In this document: piece after piece, positions 9,248-18,888 of the stretch
Layout of the letters: each line of letters opens with the position of its first letter
Position numbering within the stretch: the first letter of the stretch is position 1
Assembly: GCA_008107755.1 (NCBI GenBank)
Contig: VIRH01000124.1
Span: forward strand, 62,001 to 126,000
Direction: 5' to 3'
DNA length: 64,000 nt
Origin: Rhodobacterales bacterium
GTDB taxonomy: Bacteria > Pseudomonadota > Alphaproteobacteria > Rhizobiales > Stappiaceae
Program-made: the position numbers and the translations under genes
The notes under the pieces: generated by a model
The model's database searches: none
What the model was told of the DNA's origin: nothing
What the model saw: the letters and a program-made list of their open reading frames with translations, nothing else

Positions 9248-9288
9248 ATATCGTCTTTTTCTCGGATTACCGCATTGCTGCGAAAGTC

Positions 9289-9834
9289 CTATTCTTGAAT
9301 CGGCTTCTTTTGCGGAATGCCGGGGCTTTCGACGCCATCGTCAGGCCCGGCAAGCGGATCTTCCCCGTCGGGCACGGTACCCTGAATCGGAGGGCCGGAA
9401 TAATCTTCGGGCGGCGGAACCCTCGAGGCAAGCCTGCAATCGGTCAACCAGATGTCATAAACCGCGTGCTCGACCGCGTGGAGCCCTGGGCTTGCCGCAT
9501 ACATCCAGCCGGAGAATATCCGGCGCACTTCGTTGTTCAGAGTGATTTCATCTACCTGAACGAACCCGGTCGTCAGCGGCGATTCCGTCTGAGGGCGTGT
9601 ATAGCAGACGCGCGGAGTGACCTGCAGCGCACCGAACTGGACCGTTTCGCCGATATAGACGTCGAACGAGATGATGCGCCCGGTAATCTTGTCCAGACCG
9701 GAAAACACCGCGACCGGATTCTCGATCTTTTCGGCATGTGCCGCCCCCGTTGGCAGTGCCGTGGTGGCAAGTGTCAGTCCGAACCAGGCAAAGGCACGCC
9801 CTGCCACTTTCATTGCGCTTTTCAAGTCAGCCAT
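9289..9834 (-). CDS. DUF2155 domain-containing exported protein
   Basis: The 181 aa product has a Sec signal peptide: basic start, hydrophobic stretch to about residue 30, and a cleavage site after GAAHA. The mature part contains the DUF2155 core, with VFSGLDKITGRI, IGETVQFGALQV, the CYTRPQ segment, IFSGWMYAASPGL and YDIWLTDC, where two Cys could form a disulfide. The tail is Pro/Gly-rich and low complexity. DUF2155 proteins are periplasmic or envelope proteins of alphaproteobacteria that often lie beside valS and aat-type genes; their biochemical role is not settled. It lies downstream of valS on the same strand. Confidence 0.86.
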   Translation of the reverse strand: MADLKSAMKVAGRAFAWFGLTLATTALPTGAAHAEKIENPVAVFSGLDKITGRIISFDVYIGETVQFGALQVTPRVCYTRPQTESPLTTGFVQVDEITLNNEVRRIFSGWMYAASPGLHAVEHAVYDIWLTDCRLASRVPPPEDYSGPPIQGTVPDGEDPLAGPDDGVESPGIPQKKPIQE

Positions 9835-9946
9835 CAGCTCTCAACAGATTCTCCGGCACCAGCATACTTAAGATCACGGCAATCGCGCTACACCCCAATT
9901 GCGGCCCGGAAAAGACAAATGTCCTCCACAGGCCGATTGCTGGGGA

Positions 9947-12877
9947 TTAGCCGATTTCCGCAAGCCTTTTCAGCGCGATATTGACCTTCTGCAGTTTCGC
10001 GCGGGATTCGGTTACCTTCTCGCGCTCCCCGTCGACAACCTCTTCCGGTGCCTTGGCCAGGAAGCCCGGATTGGAGAGTTTCTTCTCGATCTTCGAGATC
10101 TCTCCTTCCAGTTTGCCGGCGTCCTTCTGCAGTCGGGCCTTTTCAGCTGCGAGGTCGATGACACCAGCGAGCGGCAGACAGATCGAGGCTTCGCCGACGA
10201 TGATCTGCGCGGAGCCTGCCGGTGCAGCATCGGCATGAACAACGCTTTCAGCGCGCGCAAGCCGCTGGATTGCGGCCTCGTGCGTCGCGATCCGCTGGCG
10301 GGTTTGCTCGTTCGCGCCGGTGACGACAATCTCGACCTTTGCGCCGGCGGGAACATTCATTTCCGCACGGACAGAGCGTATTTCGGAGATCAATGAAACG
10401 AGCCAGTTGATTTCATCAGCGGCCGCTTCGTCCATCACTTTCGATTCAGGCCAGGCGGACAGCATCAAGAGACCGTCAGCCTTCGTGCCCTCGTCTCCAA
10501 GGCGCTCCCAGAGTTCCTCGGTCAGGAACGGCATGAACGGATGCAGAACCTTCAGGATCTCGTCAATCGCCCAGGCAGCCGTGGCCCGTGTTTCCGTCTT
10601 GGCGGCCTCGTCTTCTCCATTGAAGATCGGCTTGGCAAGCTCAAGGTACCAGTCACAGAACGTGTTCCAGGTGAAGCGGTAGACTGCGTTGGCCGCATCG
10701 TTGAAACGGTAGTCCTCGAGTGCAACCGTAACTTCCGCGATGCACCGGCCGGTCTCTGTCGCGATCCAGCGGTTCAAAGTGTGGGTCGTTGTCGCCGGGT
10801 CGAACCCTTCCACCCGCGCACAGCCGTTCATTTCCGCAAACCGGGCCGCGTTCCAGAGTTTCGTCGCGAAGCGCTGACCGCCTTCTGCAGCCTGATCGGA
10901 CATGCGCAGCGTCCGCCGGGACTGGACTTCCTGGCTGGCCAGCGCGAAGCGCGTGGCATCGGCGCCATAAGCATCGAAGAGTTCGAGCGGGTCGAGAACG
11001 TTGCCGAGCGATTTCGACATCTTCTTCCCGTTCTTGTCGACCACGATCGAGTTGATATAGACCGTGTGGAACGGCACCTCGTCCATGAAATGGAGGCCCT
11101 GCATCATCATTCGGGCGACCCAGAAGAAGATGATGTCGAAGCCGGTGATCAGGACATCGGTCTTGTAGTAGCGCTCCAGCTCGGGCGTCTTGTTTGGCCA
11201 GCCGAGCGTTGAGAACGGCCACAGGGCGGAGGAGAACCAGGTATCGAGGACATCCGGATCCCTTGTCAGCGCTTTCCCGCCAGCTTGTTCGATTGCCTCG
11301 TCTTCGGTACGCGCGCAATATTCATTGCCGTCTTCATCGTACCAGACCGGGATCTGGTGCCCCCACCAGAGCTGCCGGGAGATACACCAGGGCTGAATGT
11401 CATTCAGCCAGTTGTAATAGGTCTTGTCCCAGTTCTCCGGAACAAACCTGGTGCTGCCATCCTGAACGGCCTTAAGCGCCGGCTGTGCCAATGTCTTTGC
11501 GTCAACGAACCACTGGTCGGTGAGCATCGGCTCAATGACGACCTTCGATCGGTCGCCAAAGGGCTGCATGATCTTCTTGGATTCGACAAGCGGCAATTCA
11601 GACGCAGCTTCCGCGTCGTCCTCAAGCGGCTTGACGACGGCCTTCCCGAGCGGCGTCCATTCGGGCGCCTGCCCCTTCATCCAGGCAACGTCCGGATGAT
11701 CGGCCGGAACCGTGACCGCGAGTCCTTCCGCGGTAATCTGGTCGATGACGCGCTTGCGTGCCTCGTAGCGGTCAAGACCGCGCAGATCATCGGGAACGAT
11801 GTTGATCAGATCGACCTCGTTGATCGTCATCTCGGCGCCGTCGATGATCGCCTGCGCCTTCGCCGCTTCTTCATCATAAGGCGCCCCATCGGACCGCATG
11901 GCACCGCGCGCATCCATGAGGCGGTACATGGGGATCTTGTTGCGCTGAGCAACGCCGTTGTCGTTGAAGTCGTGCGCGCCGGTGATCTTGACCGCACCGG
12001 AACCGAAGTCCGGATCGGGATACTCGTCGGTAATGATCGGGATCAGCCGGCGATGTTCCTTCGGCCCGACCGGAATTTCGCAAAGCTTGCCGACGATCGG
12101 CTTGTAGCGCTCGTCGCCCGGGTGAACCGCAACGGCGCCGTCGCCCAGCATGGTTTCCGGGCGCGTCGTGGCGATGGAAATATACTCGCGGGTTTCACGG
12201 AGGGTGATGTTCCCCTCCTCGTCCTTCTCGACATATTCATATGTTTCGCCGCCGGCCAGCGGGTACTTGAAGTGCCACATGTGGCCGTCGGTCTCGACAT
12301 TCTCGACCTCGAGATCGGAAATGGCCGTCTCGAATTTCGGGTCCCAGTTGACCAGGCGCTTGGACTTGTAGATCAGGCCCTCGTTATAAAGATCGACAAA
12401 GACCTTGAGGACTGCGGCCGAAAGGTTCGGCGACATGGTGAACTCGGTCCGGCTCCAGTCGCAGGAGGCGCCGAGGCGCTTCAACTGTCCGAGGATCGTG
12501 CCTTCAGAATTGCGCTTCTGCTGCCAGACACGCTCGACGAAGGCTTCACGGCCCATTTCCCGACGGCCGGGCTGTTGCGTCTCCATGAGTTCGCGTTCCA
12601 CGACCATCTGGGTCGCGATGCCCGCGTGGTCGGTGCCCGGTTGCCAAAGAACATCGAAACCCTGCATGCGCTTCCAGCGGATGAGGATGTCCTGCAGCGT
12701 GTTGTTGAGGGCGTGACCCATATGCAGAGAGCCGGTCACATTGGGTGGCGGAATTACGATGGAAAAGGCAGACGCACCGTCTTTTGCGCCGGCGCCGGCC
12801 TTGAAGGCGCCCGCCTTTTCCCAGGTTTCGTAAATCCGCGGCTCAACGCTGGCCGCGTCGTAGGTCTTTTCCAGCAT
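9947..12877 (-). CDS. valS: Valine--tRNA ligase
   Basis: Class Ia synthetase that charges tRNA-Val and edits Thr-tRNA-Val. About 976 aa. The HIGH motif is in PPPNVTGSLHMGHAL (about residue 50), the CP1 editing domain carries TTRPETMLGDGAVAVHP, KMSKS is in KNGKKMSKSLGN, and a C-terminal coiled coil (AEKARLQKDAGKLEGEISK and following) contacts tRNA. I start at ATG 12877 (MLEKTYDAASVEP); a GTG nine bases upstream is an alternative, and neither has a strong ribosome site. The DUF2155 gene follows after 112 bp. Confidence 0.97.
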   Translation of the reverse strand: MLEKTYDAASVEPRIYETWEKAGAFKAGAGAKDGASAFSIVIPPPNVTGSLHMGHALNNTLQDILIRWKRMQGFDVLWQPGTDHAGIATQMVVERELMETQQPGRREMGREAFVERVWQQKRNSEGTILGQLKRLGASCDWSRTEFTMSPNLSAAVLKVFVDLYNEGLIYKSKRLVNWDPKFETAISDLEVENVETDGHMWHFKYPLAGGETYEYVEKDEEGNITLRETREYISIATTRPETMLGDGAVAVHPGDERYKPIVGKLCEIPVGPKEHRRLIPIITDEYPDPDFGSGAVKITGAHDFNDNGVAQRNKIPMYRLMDARGAMRSDGAPYDEEAAKAQAIIDGAEMTINEVDLINIVPDDLRGLDRYEARKRVIDQITAEGLAVTVPADHPDVAWMKGQAPEWTPLGKAVVKPLEDDAEAASELPLVESKKIMQPFGDRSKVVIEPMLTDQWFVDAKTLAQPALKAVQDGSTRFVPENWDKTYYNWLNDIQPWCISRQLWWGHQIPVWYDEDGNEYCARTEDEAIEQAGGKALTRDPDVLDTWFSSALWPFSTLGWPNKTPELERYYKTDVLITGFDIIFFWVARMMMQGLHFMDEVPFHTVYINSIVVDKNGKKMSKSLGNVLDPLELFDAYGADATRFALASQEVQSRRTLRMSDQAAEGGQRFATKLWNAARFAEMNGCARVEGFDPATTTHTLNRWIATETGRCIAEVTVALEDYRFNDAANAVYRFTWNTFCDWYLELAKPIFNGEDEAAKTETRATAAWAIDEILKVLHPFMPFLTEELWERLGDEGTKADGLLMLSAWPESKVMDEAAADEINWLVSLISEIRSVRAEMNVPAGAKVEIVVTGANEQTRQRIATHEAAIQRLARAESVVHADAAPAGSAQIIVGEASICLPLAGVIDLAAEKARLQKDAGKLEGEISKIEKKLSNPGFLAKAPEEVVDGEREKVTESRAKLQKVNIALKRLAEIG

Positions 12878-13068
12878 CAGGGTCACTCAATGGGAGATCA
12901 GGGTCGATTATCGTGAGCCCCGTGTAAATCGGAACAGTCCGCGCAAGTCAACTACCAAGGGCCGCAACATGGTGGGATCACCGGCTCCGTATGACTTCCG
13001 GTCCTGGGAAGCGTGTCACCAGCGCCCAAAGGCTTGGGTCCAGGCCGGTTTGATGTCATAAGCAGGCG

Positions 13069-13497
13069 ATGACCCTGTCTTTGCGCCCCCATCACCTTCT
13101 GTGCATGCTGACCTACCTCGGCAAGGGCTATACACCGGCTTTCGTTGCCAATTACGACCGGATCGTTGCAAGGGTCAATTCTGGCGAGGACATCGTGCTG
13201 ACGGACGGCCCGGACGCCATCTGCGGTCCCATGCTGAACGAGAGCATCTGCCACTGCCACGAAACCCGCATCCAGGCACGAGACCAGGCGGCAGCGCGGG
13301 ATATCTCGGCGACGCTCGGACAGACAGTCGAGACAGGTGCAACGCTGAGACTTGGCGCCCGCGACGTTGCCACGCTCCGCAATGCTTTCGCAAAAGACAA
13401 CATCCGGTCAGCGTGCAAGGACTGCCAGTGGGACACCCTGTGTTCGGCCATCGCCAAGAAGAATTTCAGGGGATGCCGATTGGCACCCCCTGCATGA
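13069..13497 (+). CDS. DUF1284 domain-containing protein, cysteine-rich
   Basis: A 142 aa cytosolic protein with the DUF1284 signature: RPHHLLCMLTYLGKGY at the N-terminus, NYDRIVARV, then ICGPM, ICHCHETR, ACKDC, WDTLC and GC near the end. Eight or more cysteines with CxC and CxxC spacing suggest a bound metal or Fe-S cluster, but no function is established. ATG 13069 follows the purine-rich AAGCAGG. It points away from valS and converges with the popZ-like gene. Confidence 0.85.
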   Translation: MTLSLRPHHLLCMLTYLGKGYTPAFVANYDRIVARVNSGEDIVLTDGPDAICGPMLNESICHCHETRIQARDQAAARDISATLGQTVETGATLRLGARDVATLRNAFAKDNIRSACKDCQWDTLCSAIAKKNFRGCRLAPPA

Positions 13498-13520
13498 ATT
13501 CCCGCCAAATATGACATACC

Positions 13521-14264
13521 TCAGCGCCGGCGCGTGACCCGCTGGATCTCCTTTTGCACCATCTGCTCGACCATGCCGGGAAGGTTCTGGTCAAGCCACG
13601 CCTTCAGCATCGGGCGTAGCATGTCCTTCACAAGTTCCTCGACCGTCTGAGCCTGGGATCCCACAAACATGTTGGACAGATTGTCAAAAGCAGCGTGGAC
13701 GGCTTCCCCGGTGTTCTCGGATGTGAGCGGGGAGTCCTCCGCGACGTCCGGATAGCTGTCCGGCACCGGCATCGAAGACTTCAACTCCTCGAAGACAGCC
13801 TCCGGCTCGAGACTGACGTCAAGTTCCGCCTCGGGTTCTTCCTGCTCGGGTTCCGCAAAGGAGATGTCGCCTTCCGGGCTTTCAAAGTCCTCCGCAAGGC
13901 CCTCGACCATATCCATGCTGTCATCTTCAGAAACTGCGAGTTCTTCCGTCAGTTCCAGAATGTCTTCGTCATCATCATCGGCAGAATCAGCTTCCATGGC
14001 CGCGGCCATGTCATCGACATCTTCTTCGACGACCTCATCGACATCGGTGTCCATATCGAACAGCTTGTCGAGATCGTCCTGGGACATTTCGGAGGCATCG
14101 CCCATATCGTTTGCAGCCTCTTCTGCTAATGGAGATTCTACTTCGTCGCTTTCGCTGGCCTCGCCAGCATCCGTACCCTGGGAGTCCTCATCGGAAATTA
14201 TGCGGCGGATCGATGCGAGGATTTCCTCCATCGACGGCTCTTCAGCCTTTTTCGCCTGTGCCAT
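13521..14264 (-). CDS. DUF2497 protein, PopZ-like polar organizing protein
   Basis: The 247 aa protein has the PopZ/DUF2497 plan: a short N-terminal helix (EPSMEEILASIRRIIS, residues 8-24), a long disordered linker extremely rich in Asp/Glu (about residues 25-180), and C-terminal helices with LVKDMLRPMLKAWLDQNLP and VEQMVQKEIQRV. In Caulobacter PopZ self-assembles at the cell pole, anchors ParB-parS and recruits cell-cycle proteins; the C-terminal helices oligomerise and the N-terminal helix binds clients. This is a longer form than Caulobacter PopZ (177 aa), the extra length being linker. It lies between valS and tolC, as in many Hyphomicrobiales. Confidence 0.82.
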   Translation of the reverse strand: MAQAKKAEEPSMEEILASIRRIISDEDSQGTDAGEASESDEVESPLAEEAANDMGDASEMSQDDLDKLFDMDTDVDEVVEEDVDDMAAAMEADSADDDDEDILELTEELAVSEDDSMDMVEGLAEDFESPEGDISFAEPEQEEPEAELDVSLEPEAVFEELKSSMPVPDSYPDVAEDSPLTSENTGEAVHAAFDNLSNMFVGSQAQTVEELVKDMLRPMLKAWLDQNLPGMVEQMVQKEIQRVTRRR

Positions 14265-14477
14265 GACTACCCCCGTACTTGTCGGTCACGCTTCGGATCA
14301 CTCAAACAGATGCGAATGATTCGATCAGGAAAAGTATGCGGGCCAACACGACACTGGCGCAAACCGGGCGCACCCACAACGATCGCCTTTTCCCCTTTTT
14401 ACTCTAGAATTAACGTACCAATAAGGGAATCGCAGATCCGTTTCTTGTTGTATTACGAAAATTTACCGAGATCGGGC

Positions 14478-14516
14478 AGAAAAGAAAAACGGTCGGAGAC
14501 TGCGCGTCCCGACCGT
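14478..14516 (-). terminator. Intrinsic terminator of tolC
   Basis: On the minus strand the stem ACGGTCGG / CCGACCGT with a 12-base loop precedes TTTTCTTTTC, about 30 bp after the tolC stop. It separates tolC from the popZ-like gene. Confidence 0.85.
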
Positions 14517-14544
14517 CTGCTACATTGTTTTCAAGCGGTTGCGC

Positions 14545-15957
14545 CTAGCGGCCGTCCGGTGTTCTCAGGCCGATCCACTTGTCGCGAACAGCTTTATAAT
14601 GCTGTTTTGGCTCGTAACGGGCAACGCTGAGGCCAAGGGAGCCGGCGTCCAGGCGACCGATAGAGGCAACCAGCTGGTACCCACCAACGATGCGATTACG
14701 CTGTGCGATCACCAGATTGGACTGCTGGTTCACGAGTTCGCGCTGCGCATCAAGAACATCAAGCGTTGTGCGCTGGCCGACGCGTTGCTCCTCGACCACG
14801 CCTTCCAGCGCCAACTGCTGCGCCTGAACAGCGGCCTGGGCGGCAACGATGGACGCTTCCGCGGCCTGATAGATACCCCACGCTGAAATGACGTTGGCGC
14901 GGACCTGATCAAGCGCAACGTCGAGCTGAAGCCGGGTCTGACCAAGCTCTTCCTTGGCCTGGCGCACACGAGAATAGACCGCACCGCCCTGGTAGAGCGG
15001 AATGCTGACATTCCCGAAAATCTGGGCATTGTCGCTGTAATCGACCGTTTCGGAAGGATTCCAGCTTCTCGAAATACTGCCGTCAACGGTCACGGTCGGA
15101 AGCAGTTCGCCCTCGATCGTCTTGACGTTGAAAACGGCCGCATCAACGAGGTGCTGGGCCTGACGGATCAGCGGCTGGTGGCTTTCGCTCAGGTTCAACG
15201 CTTCGTCGAGCGATTTGGGAACATACCGGCTGATCGAGGTGTCCGCTGACAGGTTGCGGGCCTCGGTGCCAACGACCTGCTGGTAGATGGCCCTGCTGGT
15301 GTTCAGATTTGCCATTGCGGTATTCAGGCTCGCGCGTGCCTCGGAGGAACGCGCCTCCGACTGGCTAACGTCTGTCCGCGTTCCTTCACCGACATCGAAC
15401 CTGTCGCGAGCGGCTCGCACCTGCTCCTGCAAGAATGCAAGGTCGCTGCGCCGCAGGGAGACGAGCGCGGTATCGCGGATGACATCCACGTAAGCCGTCG
15501 CGGCATCGAGAAGCGTATCCTGCTCCGTCGACATCAGACTTTCGCGCTGAGCGCGAACAACTGCCTCAGCCTGCCGCGTGGAATTGATCGTGCGGAAACC
15601 ACGGAAAATTGTCTGACTGATGGTCAGCGACATGGACGCGTTGTTGCGATAATTGACGCTTGAATCCACGCCATTTGCCAGCCGGCCAGCCGACGCGGCA
15701 GCGGAAACGGTCGGGCGCCATGCGGACAGGGCCTGTGGAACATTTTCATCGACGCCGCGCAGCTGAGCGCGCGCTGCATTCAACGTCGGATTGTTTGCGT
15801 AAGCCAGCGCGAGCGATTCCCGGATCGTCTCGGCATGTGCGCCAGACGACGCAAATGCGAGCACTCCGAAGGAAACACTGCCCCATAACCCCAGTGCAAC
15901 GGCGGCTGCTTTCAAGGATGAACGACCAGACACCCCACACTCCTTGCTGGATTTCAC
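14545..15957 (-). CDS. tolC: TolC-family outer membrane channel protein
   Basis: This is the outer-membrane trimeric channel of type I secretion systems and RND pumps. The 470 aa protein has a long signal peptide (hydrophobic residues 16-38, cleavage after GAHA), then two repeated OEP domains, each with long periplasmic helices and a beta-hairpin. Visible signs are LALAYANNPTLNAARAQLRG at the mature start, VRDTALVSLRRSDL, FDVGEGTRTDVSQSEA, and in the second half VGQRTTLDVLDAQRELV and NRIVGGYQLVASIG. No inner-membrane partner is adjacent; it follows pcm on the same strand, as in related genomes. Confidence 0.93.
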   Translation of the reverse strand: MKSSKECGVSGRSSLKAAAVALGLWGSVSFGVLAFASSGAHAETIRESLALAYANNPTLNAARAQLRGVDENVPQALSAWRPTVSAAASAGRLANGVDSSVNYRNNASMSLTISQTIFRGFRTINSTRQAEAVVRAQRESLMSTEQDTLLDAATAYVDVIRDTALVSLRRSDLAFLQEQVRAARDRFDVGEGTRTDVSQSEARSSEARASLNTAMANLNTSRAIYQQVVGTEARNLSADTSISRYVPKSLDEALNLSESHQPLIRQAQHLVDAAVFNVKTIEGELLPTVTVDGSISRSWNPSETVDYSDNAQIFGNVSIPLYQGGAVYSRVRQAKEELGQTRLQLDVALDQVRANVISAWGIYQAAEASIVAAQAAVQAQQLALEGVVEEQRVGQRTTLDVLDAQRELVNQQSNLVIAQRNRIVGGYQLVASIGRLDAGSLGLSVARYEPKQHYKAVRDKWIGLRTPDGR

Positions 15958-16081
15958 CTTAGTTCATCGTTTTGAGTAAACCGGTCAGTGTTACCGATCA
16001 ACCGTTTAGGCGCGCACCGTCATGAATTTATCGAAGTGAGGCTTTCGGGCAACAAGTCGCTCAGCGCCTTTGAAACGCTGC

Positions 16082-16118
16082 AAAAAAGCAAAACCCGGCG
16101 CTATTGGCACCGGGTTTT
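16082..16118 (-). terminator. Terminator between pcm and tolC
   Basis: Stem AAAACCCGG / CCGGGTTTT with an 11-base loop. On the minus strand it is followed by a T-rich run, just after the pcm stop at 16142. The A/T flanks could work in both directions. Confidence 0.8.
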
Positions 16119-16141
16119 CAAGGTCACCCTGCAGTCGAGGT

Positions 16142-16804
16142 TCAGAATTCGAACTCGTCCGCCTTCCGAAATTCCGGCAGCAGCGTGACCGACGCATTGA
16201 AGCCGAATCGCGCCGAAGCGGTCTCACCGGACTTCTGATAGAGCCGCGCGACACCCGCACCGCCCTGTCCCTCGATCACCGCCATGCGGCCATCAGGCTT
16301 GAGCTGGTTCTTGAGTGCGTCCGGCACAACCTCAACGGCGCCGTCTACCAGGACGACGTCATAAGGGCCCTCCGCCGGATAGCCTTTGACAAGCGGGCCG
16401 TCGACGACAACCGCGTTTTCGATACCGAGATCAATGAGGATTTCCGAGGCCGTCTTCGCGAGCTCCTCGTTCTCCTCGAGCGCCACCACGGATGCGGCAA
16501 GCTTGGAGATGACGGCGGCGCTGTAACCGGTGCCGGCACCGACGACGAGAACGATCTCGTCTTCGCGTATGGCTGCAAGCTGGACCAGCTTGCCGAAGAT
16601 GTGAGGCTTCATCAGCACCCTGCCGGATCCGGACGAGCCGATCGGCAGGTCCTCGTCGATATAGGCAACGGCCTTTTTCGATGCGGGCACGAATCGCTCC
16701 CGCGGCACCACTTCCATGGCATCGAGGATGCGGTGGTCGGTGACATCGTTGGTGCGCAGTTGGGTGTCTACCATCCTGCGGCGGGACTGGTTAAAGTCCG
16801 TCAT
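16142..16804 (-). CDS. Protein-L-isoaspartate O-methyltransferase family protein
   Basis: A 220 aa SAM-dependent methyltransferase of the PCMT family, which repairs isoaspartyl residues by methylating them. Motif I is VLVVGAGTGYSAAVI; earlier come RRRMVDTQLRTNDV and VPRERFVP, followed by AYIDEDLPIGSSGSGRVLMKP, a shortened form of the canonical substrate loop. ATG 16804 has GAGG upstream and MTDFNQSRRRMVD matches homologues; the open extension to 16858 is discarded. The rhizobial version next to tolC is somewhat divergent from E. coli Pcm, so repair activity is likely but not certain. Confidence 0.85.
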   Translation of the reverse strand: MTDFNQSRRRMVDTQLRTNDVTDHRILDAMEVVPRERFVPASKKAVAYIDEDLPIGSSGSGRVLMKPHIFGKLVQLAAIREDEIVLVVGAGTGYSAAVISKLAASVVALEENEELAKTASEILIDLGIENAVVVDGPLVKGYPAEGPYDVVLVDGAVEVVPDALKNQLKPDGRMAVIEGQGGAGVARLYQKSGETASARFGFNASVTLLPEFRKADEFEF

Positions 16805-17059
16805 ATCGGCCCTCACTTTGACTTGCCGAGTGTCCGGCGCCTCTTGAGAAACGTTCATTAGCGATGCGGAAGCGACCTGACAAGTCTCAACACAGGGGCG
16901 ATCCCCCGCGAAGTCCCCGATTTTTCATTCAAACCGGCGTTCATCTGAAGCCCCGTGTTCGCTCTCCACCCTCACGCAGGCGTGGAAATTTCGAAGGCGG
17001 CGAATTCAGGACTTGACCAAACCGTACAACTGTTTGATAAGCGCGACACACCACCGAGG

Positions 17060-17133
17060 GGCCCTGTGGCGGAGTGGTGACGCAGCGGATTGCAAATCCG
17101 TGTACACCGGTTCGATTCCGGTCGGGGCCTCCA
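17060..17133 (+). tRNA. tRNA-Cys (GCA)
   Basis: Acceptor arms GGCCCTG / CGGGGCC pair (one T-G), discriminator T, and CCA is encoded. The anticodon loop TTGCAAA (17090-17096) has GCA at 17092-17094, and the T-arm GGTTCGATTCC is standard. Confidence 0.97.
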
Positions 17134-17245
17134 CTTTCTCCCTTGCAGTGTCAAAGTTTGCGCCGAACAAGGCTCGGCGACGCGTGCCGGACTTATTGGT
17201 CCGTAAGCCTATCCTGCAGCTTGACTTGCGCTCAGTGCTCTGTCG

Positions 17246-18388
17246 ATGCTCTTTATCATGCAGGATCCAAGCTTCAGCATCGGTGTCGAGGAAGAATATC
17301 TGCTCGTGGATCGGCGGACCCGCAAATTGGCGAGTTCTCCGCCGCCAGAGCTTTTTTCTGACTGCGAGAAAGCACTTGAAGGCCGTATCAGTCCGGAATT
17401 CCTGCGCTGCCAGATAGAAGTCGGAACACCCGTCTGTTCGACGCTGGCGGAGGTTCGCGACGAATTATCTCATTGTCGGCGGACCATCGCCCGAGAAGCG
17501 GCATCTTATGGCTTGGCTCCGATCGCAGCCTCGACGCACCCCTTCGCCGAGTGGACCGACCAGCCGCATACCGACAAGGAGCGATACAACGAGATCGCGC
17601 GCAGCATGCAGGTGGTCGCCAAACGCATGGTGATCTGCGGCATGCACGTCCATATCGGGATCGAGGACGAAGCGCAGCGGATCGACCTGTTCAATCAGCT
17701 TGCATATTTCCTGCCACATCTTCTGGCGCTCAGCACATCTTCACCCTTCTGGCGGGGACACCGCAGTGGGTTGAGGTCCTACAGGCTCGCCGTCTTCAAC
17801 GAATTGCCGCGAACGGGCCTGCCTCCGAGTTTCGAAAGCTATCACGATTACAGACACACCGTAGATATCCTGTGCCGTGCAGGCGTTATAGAAGATGCGT
17901 CCAAGATCTGGTGGGACCTGAGGCCATCCGAGCGCTTTCCGACGCTTGAAATGCGGATAACCGACGTCTGTCCGAGACTTGATGATGCCATTGCCATCGC
18001 CGCATTGTTCCGCTGCCTTTGCCGAATGCTCTACCGTTTGCGCCGCTCCAACCAGAGCTGGCGTCAATACTCGCGCTTCCTGATCGCGGAAAACCGCTGG
18101 CAGGCGCAGCGGCATGGAACGACGGCACGTCTCATCGATTTCGGCAAAAACGAACCTTGTGCATTCAGCGATCTCACGGAAGAACTGATCGAACTCGTGC
18201 GCCCCGATGCAGAGTTCTTCGGATGCGAAGCGGATATTGAACATATCCGCGATATCGCGGCCAACGGCACATCCGCGGAAAAACAACTCTCTCTGGCGGA
18301 AGACGCGAGCGACGACAGTGAGCTGCCGCGGGAAACGCTCAACCGTATCGTCGACCACCTGATAGTAGAGACGCTGGCGGGCCTGTGA
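17246..18388 (+). CDS. Carboxylate-amine ligase, YbdK / GCS2 family
   Basis: The 380 aa protein belongs to the GCS2 family of glutamate-cysteine-ligase-like enzymes (YbdK in E. coli has weak gamma-glutamylcysteine synthetase activity). Motifs are FSIGVEEEYLLVD at the N-terminus (metal-binding Glu residues), GMHVHIGIED, and TLEMRITDVCPRLDDA with the second metal-binding Glu. ATG 17246 and ATG 17258 are both possible (homologues start nearer the second); neither has a clear ribosome site. It is monocistronic, downstream of tRNA-Cys. The natural substrate is unknown. Confidence 0.87.
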   Translation: MLFIMQDPSFSIGVEEEYLLVDRRTRKLASSPPPELFSDCEKALEGRISPEFLRCQIEVGTPVCSTLAEVRDELSHCRRTIAREAASYGLAPIAASTHPFAEWTDQPHTDKERYNEIARSMQVVAKRMVICGMHVHIGIEDEAQRIDLFNQLAYFLPHLLALSTSSPFWRGHRSGLRSYRLAVFNELPRTGLPPSFESYHDYRHTVDILCRAGVIEDASKIWWDLRPSERFPTLEMRITDVCPRLDDAIAIAALFRCLCRMLYRLRRSNQSWRQYSRFLIAENRWQAQRHGTTARLIDFGKNEPCAFSDLTEELIELVRPDAEFFGCEADIEHIRDIAANGTSAEKQLSLAEDASDDSELPRETLNRIVDHLIVETLAGL

Positions 18389-18435
18389 CACCCCCGCGAG
18401 GTCCTTGCAAATGGGACCCTGATCGTGTGCTACCT

Positions 18436-18687
18436 TTAAGAGCACCCATTGGGGTCTCTTGCGGGCGTGCCGTGTCCCTTGAGATGAAAATAATCGCTCA
18501 CGCCCGTCAGCACGAAGGCAAACTCGTCGATCTCGCTGATGACGGCATCCGCAGAACGGGCCAGGCCGGAGCGCGGCTTCATCGCTTTTTTCACCATGAC
18601 CAGGCATTTTCGGGCATCCCCCAGGGCAGACAAAACGTCTGCGCTATCCCTGTCCTTCAGGTTGTAACCTTTTTGTTCTGCTCTCAT
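18436..18687 (-). CDS. Small conserved-looking hypothetical protein
   Basis: An 83 aa protein I do not recognise. It is mainly helical and charged, with LKDRDSADVLSALGDARKC, VKKAMKPRSGLARSADAVISEIDEF and a C-terminal HLKGHGTPARD tail. No signal peptide or membrane segment. ATG 18687 has CAGGAT immediately upstream. It converges with the YbdK-like gene and is read away from cobD. Codon use is like its neighbours, which supports it being real. No function is proposed. Confidence 0.6.
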   Translation of the reverse strand: MRAEQKGYNLKDRDSADVLSALGDARKCLVMVKKAMKPRSGLARSADAVISEIDEFAFVLTGVSDYFHLKGHGTPARDPNGCS

Positions 18688-18888
18688 GATCCTGCGTCAC
18701 CAAATATGTTCTTCTTTTGTTCTTTTAGTAAAGTAGCGATTTTTCTGCAATCAGTCATTCTGACAAGGAAGGCTTGATTCCCACGGTGACCCTCGCGGTC
18801 AAATCGGATAGGCGTGAAGAGGAAGGCCAACGTACGGCATCAGAATCGCCGCACAGGCCGGACAAGACAGCGTGAGGATAAGGGCTCC

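Noticed and set aside
11285-12916. Long open frame (543 codons) antisense to valS
   Set aside because: It is an antisense shadow of a GC-rich conserved gene, with Arg/Val-rich composition, no domain and no ribosome site.
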